Positions 46,191 through 53,649 of a DNA stretch of 64,000 bases are shown piece by piece. A program made the translations under genes and the position numbers. Below the pieces are notes generated by a model. It worked only from the letters and a program-made list of their open reading frames with translations, searched no databases and was not told the DNA's origin. Source of the DNA: an uncultured Prevotellaceae bacterium (GTDB lineage: Bacteria; Bacteroidota; Bacteroidia; Bacteroidales; Bacteroidaceae); assembly GCA_902801375.1 (NCBI GenBank), contig CADCIB010000007.1:1-64000 (forward strand), read 5' to 3'. The number at the start of each line of letters is the position of its first letter. The first letter of the stretch is position 1.

Positions 46191-47648
46191 ATGAAATACG
46201 AGAATACATTCAAAGCAATAGACCAGATACTCTGGAAGGAGCAGGGCTGCGGTAGTGAGTTGGACTATCTGGAGCAGAAATCATGGATGCTCTTCCTGAA
46301 ATACCTCGACGACCTGGAGACGGAGCGCGAGGAAGAAGCCGAGCTCGACGGCAAGACCTACAAACGCCTTGTGACAGGTTACTATCGTTGGAGCCAGTGG
46401 GCAACACCCAAGCGGAAAGACCCGCAGACGGGCAAGATGGTGCTCGACACCGTCAATGCCATGAGTGGCGACGACCTTGTGGAGTTTGTCGACCAGAAAC
46501 TCTTCCCCTATCTCAAAGACTTCCAGAACACCGCCACCCAGACCGACAGCCTTGAATATAAAATAGGCGAAATCTTTGGTGAGCTGCACAACAAGATTCG
46601 CTCTGGATTCAATATGCGTGAGATCATCAACATGATTGATGAACTCCACTTCCAGAGTGCCGAGGACAAGCACGAAATGACGGTGCTCTATGAGAGCAAC
46701 ATCCAGCGCATGGGCAACGCAGGGCGCAATGGTGGCGAGTATTACACGCCTCGTCCCTTGATTCGAAGCATCATCAAGGTGGTTGACCCCAAGATAGGCG
46801 AAACGGTCTACGATCCTGCCTGTGGTTCGGCCGGCTTCCTTTGCGAGGCTTTCCTCTACATGAAGGACAAGATTAAGAGCGTGAAGGACCATGAGACCCT
46901 GCAGCGAGACACCTTCTACGGCAAGGAGAAGAAAGGGCTGCCCTATATCATCGCCACGATGAACATGATTTTTCATGGCGTATCCGCACCCAACATCACG
47001 CATGGCAATACGCTGGCCATGAACCTTAGCCAGATTCAGGAGAGCGACCGTAAGAATGTCATCTTGGCCAATCCGCCCTTTGGCGGCAACGAGCGCGGCG
47101 AGGTGTTGCAGAACTTTGAGATACGCACCTCAGAAACGGCCTATATGTTCATGCAGCACTTCATCAAGATGCTGAAGGCTGGTGGGCGTGCCGGAATTGT
47201 CATCAAGAACACCTTCCTGAGCAATGGCGATGCAAGTGCCATCCGCAAGATGCTCTTAGAGAACTGCAACCTTCACACCATCCTCGACCTGCCATCGGGC
47301 GTGTTCACGGGAGCTGGCGTGAAGACGGTTGTCTTGTTCTTCACAAAAGGTGAACCAACAGAGAAAATTTGGTATTATCAGGTAGATAAGCACTTCACCA
47401 AGACGCAGCCCCTGACTGAGGCTGATATGGAGGAGTTCCTCGCTTTGCAGAAGTCGCAGGCCGAAAGCGAACATTCCTGGACGCTCGATGTGAGCACCCT
47501 CGACGACAGTTGCGACCTCAGCGTGAAGAATCCCAACAAGGTGGAGAAAGTAGACGAGCGCACTCCCAGCGAGATTGCACAGAGCATCTATGCCCTTGGG
47601 CAGGAGAATCAGACGCTTATCAACGAAATCATGGAGATGGTGAAATGA
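46191..47648 (+). CDS. hsdM: Type I restriction-modification DNA methyltransferase subunit
   Basis: 485 residues from the ATG at 46191; the upstream in-frame extension is not protein-like. The N-terminal helical domain begins NTFKAIDQILWKEQG. The N6-adenine methyltransferase domain has motif I VYDPACGSAGFL (206-217) and motif IV NPPF (294-297). YTPRPLIRSIIKVVDPK is the typical entry to the catalytic domain. HsdM with HsdS methylates adenine in a split recognition site. The stop overlaps the next gene by ATGA. Length and motifs are normal. Confidence 0.97.
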   Translation: MKYENTFKAIDQILWKEQGCGSELDYLEQKSWMLFLKYLDDLETEREEEAELDGKTYKRLVTGYYRWSQWATPKRKDPQTGKMVLDTVNAMSGDDLVEFVDQKLFPYLKDFQNTATQTDSLEYKIGEIFGELHNKIRSGFNMREIINMIDELHFQSAEDKHEMTVLYESNIQRMGNAGRNGGEYYTPRPLIRSIIKVVDPKIGETVYDPACGSAGFLCEAFLYMKDKIKSVKDHETLQRDTFYGKEKKGLPYIIATMNMIFHGVSAPNITHGNTLAMNLSQIQESDRKNVILANPPFGGNERGEVLQNFEIRTSETAYMFMQHFIKMLKAGGRAGIVIKNTFLSNGDASAIRKMLLENCNLHTILDLPSGVFTGAGVKTVVLFFTKGEPTEKIWYYQVDKHFTKTQPLTEADMEEFLALQKSQAESEHSWTLDVSTLDDSCDLSVKNPNKVEKVDERTPSEIAQSIYALGQENQTLINEIMEMVK

Positions 47649-48304
47649 AAGAAGAGAATAACGAAATAGTCTCCGCTGCGGAGACAATCTCTGTCGATTA
47701 TGAGGAAATACTGCAACGAGCCGTTGCAGTTATTGAGAATGCTCGTACCAGCGTGGCAAGACACTTGGCTACCACAGCCAGCAATACCTATTGGGAGATA
47801 GGTAAACTGCTCCATGAGAAGAAACTGGAGAGTAAGCATGGAAGTGAAGTTGTTAAGAGGCTATCTTCTGACTTGAAAGAGCGTTATCCCAAGATGGGTA
47901 TGTCCCCACGTAATCTGTGGTACATGAAGACATTTTACGAGCGATATAATGGCTGTGATTTAAAACTGCAACGCTCCGTTGCACTTTTGCCATGGTCGCA
48001 TAACATTCTGATACTCAGTAAGGATTTGGACGATTCTGCCACTTTGTATTATGCTCAAGAGGGCGTTGCTAAAGGATGGAACCGCGATCTTCTACTTAAT
48101 GCATTGAAGCTGCTATGTGCTGAGAAAGATAACGTTGAAGTGGCGTTGTCGCTTGAAGACATGGGTAAACCTATAGGTGTTGCTGACTATCAGCTGATTA
48201 TTCCAAAGGAAGAACTGCAGAAGACGATATCTGCGGAAATACACTCTTTTGAACTGGAGCAAGCTGTAAAAGAACAACAGAAAAAGAAGGAGGACGAGGC
48301 ATGA
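47645..48304 (+). CDS. DUF1016/YhcG-family protein lacking the nuclease core
   Basis: 219 residues, translationally coupled at both ends (ATGA overlaps with hsdM and hsdS). Residues 20-150 match the DUF1016 N-terminal domain (SVARHLATTASNTYWEIGKLL, YPKMGMSPRNLWYMKTFYE, LLPWSHNILIL, GWNRDLLLNALK). From residue 156 the sequence jumps to what is normally the far C-terminus of the family (LLCAEKDNVEVAL...MGKPIGVADYQLIIPKEEL). The roughly 130-residue PD-(D/E)xK nuclease core that should lie between is missing without a frameshift. It could be a DNA-binding or regulatory remnant that still joins the restriction complex. Confidence 0.85.
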   Translation: MKEENNEIVSAAETISVDYEEILQRAVAVIENARTSVARHLATTASNTYWEIGKLLHEKKLESKHGSEVVKRLSSDLKERYPKMGMSPRNLWYMKTFYERYNGCDLKLQRSVALLPWSHNILILSKDLDDSATLYYAQEGVAKGWNRDLLLNALKLLCAEKDNVEVALSLEDMGKPIGVADYQLIIPKEELQKTISAEIHSFELEQAVKEQQKKKEDEA

Positions 48305-49416
48305 AAGAAGGGTGGGAATATAAGAAGTTAGGGGAAGTCTGTGAGATATTAGATTCTCAACGCAAACCTATTACTAAAGGCAAAAGAGAACCTGGGGCTA
48401 TTCCATATTATGGGGCAACAGGCTGTCTTGATTATGTAAAAGATTATATTTTCGATGAAAAACTAGTTTTGTTAGGTGAAGATGGTGCAAAATGGGGAGC
48501 AGGAGATAATTCTGCATACATTATAAATGGTAAATCTTGGGTAAATAATCATGCACATGCATTACGCCCCAAAAGAGATTTGTTGATTGATGAATTATTA
48601 GTCTATTATCTGAACTTCTCAAATCTTCTCCCTTATATTACAGGAGTAACAGTTCCAAAGCTCAACCAAGAGAAGATGCGTTCCATTGAAATACCTATTG
48701 GACCACTTAAAGAGCAGCAATCCATCGTTGATTATCTTGACTCTGCATTTGCTAAGATAGATGCGATGAAGGCTAATGCAGAAAAAGCCTTGGGTGAAGC
48801 CAAAGCCCTCTTCCAGGCATCACTCAAAGAAATGCTTGAACCAAAAGAAGGGTGGGAGGAGAAGAAAATAGGGGAAGTGTGCGAACTTAGTCAGGGGTTG
48901 GCAATTAACTCTAAAACAAGGTGTCTTCTAAAAGAGACAGGACAATTACCTCTTCTACGTATTAAAGATCTGAAGGATGGAACTAGAGAAATTTTCGTAG
49001 ATGAAAAGAATTGTCCACAAAGTTGTATAGCAAATGAGGATGACATTATATATACCAGGACAGGCACATTAGGCTTGGTTTTTACAGGAATGAAAGGAGT
49101 TTTACATAATAATTGTTTTAAAATAGTATACAATAGAGGTCTCTTGGAAAAAACTTTTCTTATGTTTTTTCTGGGTCATGAAGCATTTAAGAGTAAAATT
49201 ATTAAGCTGGCAAGTCGTGCTGCCCAGCCAGATATTACCCATAAATTGTTCAAGGCTCAAGAGATAGTATTTCCTCCAATTTCCGAGCAACAATCCATCG
49301 TCGAAACCCTCGACTCTCTCAAATCGAAGGTTGACCGCCTCCAAGCGAACTACGACAAGATTTCTCAGGAGTGCGATGCATTAAAACAAGCCATATTACG
49401 ACAAGTATTTACATAA
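48301..49416 (+). CDS. hsdS: Type I restriction-modification specificity subunit
   Basis: 371 residues. Two target recognition domains each start with a similar phrase (EGWEYKKLGEVCEI near 3 and EGWEEKKIGEVCEL near 183) and end in a coiled conserved region (QQSIVDYLDSAFAKIDAMKANAEKAL and QQSIVETLDSLKSKVDRLQANYDKI). HsdS chooses the DNA site for both HsdM and HsdR. The recognition domains are visibly more AT-rich than the rest of the operon, a common sign of exchange of specificity domains. No inverted second hsdS or recombinase is present here. Confidence 0.95.
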   Translation: MKEGWEYKKLGEVCEILDSQRKPITKGKREPGAIPYYGATGCLDYVKDYIFDEKLVLLGEDGAKWGAGDNSAYIINGKSWVNNHAHALRPKRDLLIDELLVYYLNFSNLLPYITGVTVPKLNQEKMRSIEIPIGPLKEQQSIVDYLDSAFAKIDAMKANAEKALGEAKALFQASLKEMLEPKEGWEEKKIGEVCELSQGLAINSKTRCLLKETGQLPLLRIKDLKDGTREIFVDEKNCPQSCIANEDDIIYTRTGTLGLVFTGMKGVLHNNCFKIVYNRGLLEKTFLMFFLGHEAFKSKIIKLASRAAQPDITHKLFKAQEIVFPPISEQQSIVETLDSLKSKVDRLQANYDKISQECDALKQAILRQVFT

Positions 49417-49446
49417 GATACTCACGCTCAAAAAATCTCAAATATA

Positions 49447-49478
49447 TTTGGCTTTTTATTCGCTTAATCGTATCTTTG
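49447..49478 (+). promoter_or_regulatory. Internal promoter of rhuM with almost no leader
   Basis: TTTG (49447-49450), a 20-bp spacer and TATCTTTG (49471-49478) make a near-ideal Bacteroidetes sigma factor site. The rhuM ATG follows 8 bp later, so the transcript would be leaderless or nearly so. Confidence 0.65.
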
Positions 49479-49486
49479 AATAAATA

Positions 49487-50506
49487 ATGGACGAACAACA
49501 GAATATCATCATCTACCGCACAGCTGACGGACGTGCATCAGTAGCCCTCTATGCCAAGGATGGCAAGATCTGGCTGAATCAGCAACAGATGGCAGAACTT
49601 TTTGCCACCTCGAAGCCTAATATCAGTATGCATATAGCTAACATACTGAAAGAAAAGGAGTTAAATGAAAGTTCAGTTGTTAAGAATTTCTTAACTACTG
49701 CCGCTGATGGCAAGAATTATAATGTAGTATTCTACTCATTGGAGATGATTATAGCCGTGGGCTATCGTGTGCGGGGTGTTCGCGGCACTCAGTTTAGGCA
49801 GTGGGCCACTGAGCATCTGACGGAATATCTGGTGAAAGGATTTACGATGGATGATGAAAGGCTAAAGAATCCTGATGGTCGTCCAGACTACTTCGATGAA
49901 TTGCTGCTCCGCATCCGTGATATCCGTGCTTCAGAGAAACGATTCTATCAGAAGATACGAGACCTCTTTGCGCTCAGCAGCGACTACGATAAGAGCGACA
50001 AGGCAACTCAGATGTTTTTCGCAGAGACGCAGAACAAACTGCTTTATGCCGTCACTCATCAGACGGCGGCAGAATTGATAGTCAGTCGCGCAGATGCCAA
50101 CCAGCCCAATATGGGACTCACCGCATGGAAAGGCAGTATCGTAAGAAAGGGTGATGTAATCATCGCCAAGAACTACCTGCAGACTGAGGAAATCGACTCA
50201 TTGAATCGTTTGGTAGATATCTTCCTGACAAGTGCTGAAGAACGGGTGAAAGGGCGCCGTGATCTCACGCTTGACTATTGGCGGAAGAATGTGGACAGTC
50301 TGTTGACATTTCAGGAAAAAGACATACTGCAAGGTGCTGGTAGTATTACAAACTACGAAGCTGAGGAAACAGCTAAGCAGGTCTATGATGCTTTCAACGC
50401 CAAGCGTAAACAGTTGGAAGCGCAAACAGCTGATGCTGATGACCTGAAGATGCTGGAGGATTTGGAAAAAAGAATAGTGGAACAAGATAATACAGACAAG
50501 GAATAG
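49487..50506 (+). CDS. rhuM: RhuM-family protein in the hsd operon
   Basis: 339 residues. Family landmarks: IIIYRTADGRASVALYAKDGKIWLNQ start, QQQMAELFATSKPNISMHIANI (a putative DNA-binding helix-turn-helix), YSLEMIIAVGYRVRGVRGTQFRQWA and KDILQGAGSITNYEAEETAKQVYDAF. RhuM proteins occur inside type I restriction loci and pathogenicity islands in many bacteria; their biochemical role is unknown. It lies 70 bp after hsdS, with its own promoter, and 3 bp before hsdR. No catalytic motif is visible. Confidence 0.9.
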   Translation: MDEQQNIIIYRTADGRASVALYAKDGKIWLNQQQMAELFATSKPNISMHIANILKEKELNESSVVKNFLTTAADGKNYNVVFYSLEMIIAVGYRVRGVRGTQFRQWATEHLTEYLVKGFTMDDERLKNPDGRPDYFDELLLRIRDIRASEKRFYQKIRDLFALSSDYDKSDKATQMFFAETQNKLLYAVTHQTAAELIVSRADANQPNMGLTAWKGSIVRKGDVIIAKNYLQTEEIDSLNRLVDIFLTSAEERVKGRRDLTLDYWRKNVDSLLTFQEKDILQGAGSITNYEAEETAKQVYDAFNAKRKQLEAQTADADDLKMLEDLEKRIVEQDNTDKE

Positions 50507-50509
50507 ACA

Positions 50510-52945
50510 ATGAACGAAGCGCAGACACGATTCAACAAGATAGACCCCAAGTTGAGGGATGCCGGCTGGGGCATTGTTCCAGGGAGTAAGATTTTGGTGG
50601 AGCAGAGTGCTTATATTGCACCTGGTCGCATCACGACAACCGGTCATAAGAACCCGAAGAAGGCTGACTATATCTTGGAATACAAGGGGCAGAAACTGGC
50701 CGTGATAGAGGCCAAGAGCGACGAGAAGGATGTGGCTGAAGGGGTGGACCAAGCCAAACTCTATGCCGATGCCCTGAAGATTCGCTATACCTATAGCACT
50801 AATGGCGACGAGATTTGGTTCATCGACATGGGCGTCAAGAATAGCAAGGGCGAATACATCATTCCCAGCAAGGAGCACGACATTGACCGTTTCCCTTCGC
50901 CTCAGGACTTGTGGCAGATGACCTTCCCGGAGGCAAATCCTTGGCGCGATAAGTTCAATCTCTGCGCCCTGAATCGCAGTGGTGGTCGCCAGCCTCGCTA
51001 CTATCAGGAGATAGCCATCAAGAACGTGCTGGAGGCTGTGGCCAAGCAGCACAACCGCATCTTGCTGACGATGGCCACAGGAACAGGAAAGACCTACACA
51101 GCTTTCCAGATTTGTTGGAAACTGACGCAAACAAAATGGTGTACGAAGGGTGTAGAGCGAGCCCCAAGAATCCTGTTTATTGCCGACAGAAACATTCTGG
51201 CCAACCAGGCCATCAACGACTTCGACCAGTTCCCCGAAGATGCGATGTGCCGCATCACACCGAAGGAACTGAAGAAGAACAATTACAGAGTTCCCACCGC
51301 CCGCAACCTTTATTTCACCATCTTCCAGACGATGATGACTTCGCCCAATGCGCAGAAGGCAGAGGAGCAGGGCGTCAAGCTGCCTGAAGGTGCCGACGAC
51401 CAGCCCTATTACATGCAGTATGAGCGCGATTTCTTCGACTTCATCATCATCGATGAGTGTCACAGAGGTGGTGCCAATGACGAAAGCGAGTGGCGAAAGC
51501 TGATGGAATACTTCGACAGTGCCTATCAGCTGGGCATGACAGCCACACCCAGGAGAAAGGACAATGCCAACACCTACGCTTACTTTGGAAATCCTGTATA
51601 TACCTACTCGCTGAAACAAGGCATCGAGGACGGCTTCCTTGTACCCTTCCGTGTGGACATCTCTACGAGCAACATCGATGACTATCAGTATGAGGAAGGC
51701 GACATCGTGAAAAGCGGAGAGGTGGACCCTGAAAAGATTTACACAGAGTCGGATTTCTATAATGGAAGGATCCAGATTAAGGAGCGCGACGAGCACCGTG
51801 TGCAGGAGTTCCTGAACAAGATCGACCCTGACGAAAAGACCATCATCTTCTGTGCTACCCAGAAGCATGCCATGATTGTTCGCGACATGGTGAACAAGCA
51901 TAAGCGGCGGCCTGCCAGCAACTATTGCGAGCGTGTGACCGCTGACGACGGCGAAGTGGGAGAGGCCACATTGAGGGCCTTCCAAGACAACGAGAAGCTG
52001 TTGCCCACCATCCTGACCACTTCTTATAAGTTGAGTACGGGGGTAGATGCCCGCAATGTGCGCAACATCGTATTGATGCGACCTATTCGGAACATCGTGG
52101 AGTTTAAGCAGATCATCGGTCGTGGCACTCGCTTGTTCGACAAGAAATACTATTTCACCATCTACGACTTTGTAGGCGCAAGCGAGATGTTCAAAGATCC
52201 CGATTGGGATGGCGATCAGTATTGCCCTGTCTGTGGCAACTGGCCTTGTACGTGCATGAAGAAGAAACCTTATGCGTTGCCAGACACCGTTCCCGATACG
52301 GCAGGCGAACCCTTGGTATGCCCAGTATGCGGCAATCTGCCCTGTACGTGTGAAAGGCCGCAAACAAACCTGATAGACATCAAGCTGTCTACGGGTAGGA
52401 GGCTGTCTCTCGAGACGACATGGGAGCAGAAGATATTCTTTGCCGATGAGTTCATCAGCCTTGACGAGTATGTGAAGAAACTCTTTGGCAGGATTCCCGA
52501 TTTCTTCTCAGGTGCAGATGACCTGAGGGAAAAATGGGCTAACCCGGAAACCCGTGAGCAACTGCTCAGAACGCTGGATGAGGCTGGGTTTGCTGAGGAC
52601 AAGCTGAATCTGCTGAAGGACATGCTGAAAATGCAGAAATGCGACTTGCTCGATGTGCTTGAATACATCGCTTACGACTCGACACCTATCGAGCGGACTC
52701 AGCGAGTGGAGCTTGTGAAAAGACAGTATGTGGATTCCTTGAATAAGGAGCAGCGGGAATTCGACAACCTGATACTGCAATACTATGTCGACAATGGCTT
52801 CAAGGAACTTGGGACAGACAAACTGAAGACCTTCATCACCATCAAGTTTAACTCCATGAGTGATGCCAAGGAAAGGCTACAGATGTCTGTTGCCGATATA
52901 CGGGCACACTACTTTGAGTTGCAACGAAGATTGTATTGTGCATAG
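50510..52945 (+). CDS. hsdR: Type I restriction endonuclease/translocase subunit (EcoEI-like)
   Basis: 811 residues. Nuclease motif: Asp53 and E67-A-K69 in an N-terminal PD-(D/E)xK domain (KKADYILEYKGQKLAVIEAK). Helicase motor: Walker A ATGTGKT (189-195), DECH box (315-318), GMTATPRR and IIGRGTRL. After the motor come two cysteine clusters, CPVCGNWPCTC (from Cys572) and CPVCGNLPCTC (from Cys604), 32 residues apart. The C-terminal helical domain binds HsdM. It cuts DNA after translocation. At 811 residues it is of EcoEI size, shorter than EcoKI. Last gene of the operon, followed by a terminator. Confidence 0.96.
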   Translation: MNEAQTRFNKIDPKLRDAGWGIVPGSKILVEQSAYIAPGRITTTGHKNPKKADYILEYKGQKLAVIEAKSDEKDVAEGVDQAKLYADALKIRYTYSTNGDEIWFIDMGVKNSKGEYIIPSKEHDIDRFPSPQDLWQMTFPEANPWRDKFNLCALNRSGGRQPRYYQEIAIKNVLEAVAKQHNRILLTMATGTGKTYTAFQICWKLTQTKWCTKGVERAPRILFIADRNILANQAINDFDQFPEDAMCRITPKELKKNNYRVPTARNLYFTIFQTMMTSPNAQKAEEQGVKLPEGADDQPYYMQYERDFFDFIIIDECHRGGANDESEWRKLMEYFDSAYQLGMTATPRRKDNANTYAYFGNPVYTYSLKQGIEDGFLVPFRVDISTSNIDDYQYEEGDIVKSGEVDPEKIYTESDFYNGRIQIKERDEHRVQEFLNKIDPDEKTIIFCATQKHAMIVRDMVNKHKRRPASNYCERVTADDGEVGEATLRAFQDNEKLLPTILTTSYKLSTGVDARNVRNIVLMRPIRNIVEFKQIIGRGTRLFDKKYYFTIYDFVGASEMFKDPDWDGDQYCPVCGNWPCTCMKKKPYALPDTVPDTAGEPLVCPVCGNLPCTCERPQTNLIDIKLSTGRRLSLETTWEQKIFFADEFISLDEYVKKLFGRIPDFFSGADDLREKWANPETREQLLRTLDEAGFAEDKLNLLKDMLKMQKCDLLDVLEYIAYDSTPIERTQRVELVKRQYVDSLNKEQREFDNLILQYYVDNGFKELGTDKLKTFITIKFNSMSDAKERLQMSVADIRAHYFELQRRLYCA

Positions 52946-52971
52946 ATCAATCCTTGTAATGAGAAAAGAGA

Positions 52972-53003
52972 AAAGCCGCTGGCAAATGACTGTCAGCGGC
53001 TTT
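52972..53003. terminator. Bidirectional terminator between hsdR and the converging minus-strand gene
   Basis: aaagccgctg (52972-52981) pairs perfectly with cagcggcttt (52994-53003). T-rich sequence follows on the minus strand as well (ttttctcttttctc), so it can serve both converging operons. Confidence 0.85.
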
Positions 53004-53026
53004 GTTTTGGAGCTATGGGCGCAGGC

Positions 53027-53641
53027 TCAGAAGCTGAATCTGCGGCCGTTCCACTTCAGCGTCTTCTGCTTCTGGCTGTGGTCGTACCAATAGGTGACGA
53101 CGATGTCCTTGCCCGTGCGGGGCAGGGCGTACGACATCCAGGCTCCGTCGTCAGTGCTATACTCCACGTCGAAGCCTATGTCGGAATATAGGCTCATCTT
53201 CTTTGAAGCATTGTCGTAGCGGTAGAACGTGAGTCCGTCGAACTGGCCGGGACTGTGTTTGCCGTTGTAGAAACACGCCACATTGTAGGCAAACAGTTTG
53301 TGCTTGCGGTCGGCCTCGTTCCAGTAGCACATCTCGATTCTCAGCAGGTGCTCGTCCTGTTTGTACTCGTAGAGCACGTAGCCGTTTTTTTGGTCGATGG
53401 TAAGCGTTGTGCCTTCATTCAGGGGGATGCCTTTGCGATGTTGGTCCCATGCGTACTGAATGGCGTTGAACGATTCATCGATGCAGTCATCTTCCTCGTC
53501 ATCGTCGTGCGAAGAGAGGAAGGCTTGTGCAAAGTCGCTGATTGTGGGGTTGGCTCCTTGGAAGTTCACCCGGATGGTTTCTTGTGCTGCCATTGCCAGC
53601 GTGCAGCAGGCAAAGACGATGGCAAATGCTATTCTTTTCAT
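53027..53641 (-). CDS. Small exported protein of unknown function (204 aa)
   Basis: It starts at 53641 with signal peptide MKRIAFAIVFACCTLAMAAQ; an open frame further upstream overlaps the neighbouring gene and is not real. After an acidic patch (SSHDDDEEDDCIDES) the protein is beta-rich with many aromatic residues (GYVLYEYKQDEHLLRIEMCYWNE in part, VTYWYDHSQKQKTLKW). I do not recognise a family. It lies 8 bp after the DUF4965-type gene, at the end of the minus-strand group. Confidence 0.75.
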   Translation of the reverse strand: MKRIAFAIVFACCTLAMAAQETIRVNFQGANPTISDFAQAFLSSHDDDEEDDCIDESFNAIQYAWDQHRKGIPLNEGTTLTIDQKNGYVLYEYKQDEHLLRIEMCYWNEADRKHKLFAYNVACFYNGKHSPGQFDGLTFYRYDNASKKMSLYSDIGFDVEYSTDDGAWMSYALPRTGKDIVVTYWYDHSQKQKTLKWNGRRFSF

Positions 53642-53649
53642 ATTCGGGA

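Noticed and set aside
46191..52945. A new defence system distinct from type I restriction
   Set aside because: hsdM, hsdS and hsdR are all intact; only the DUF1016 variant and rhuM are unusual, and these are reported separately.
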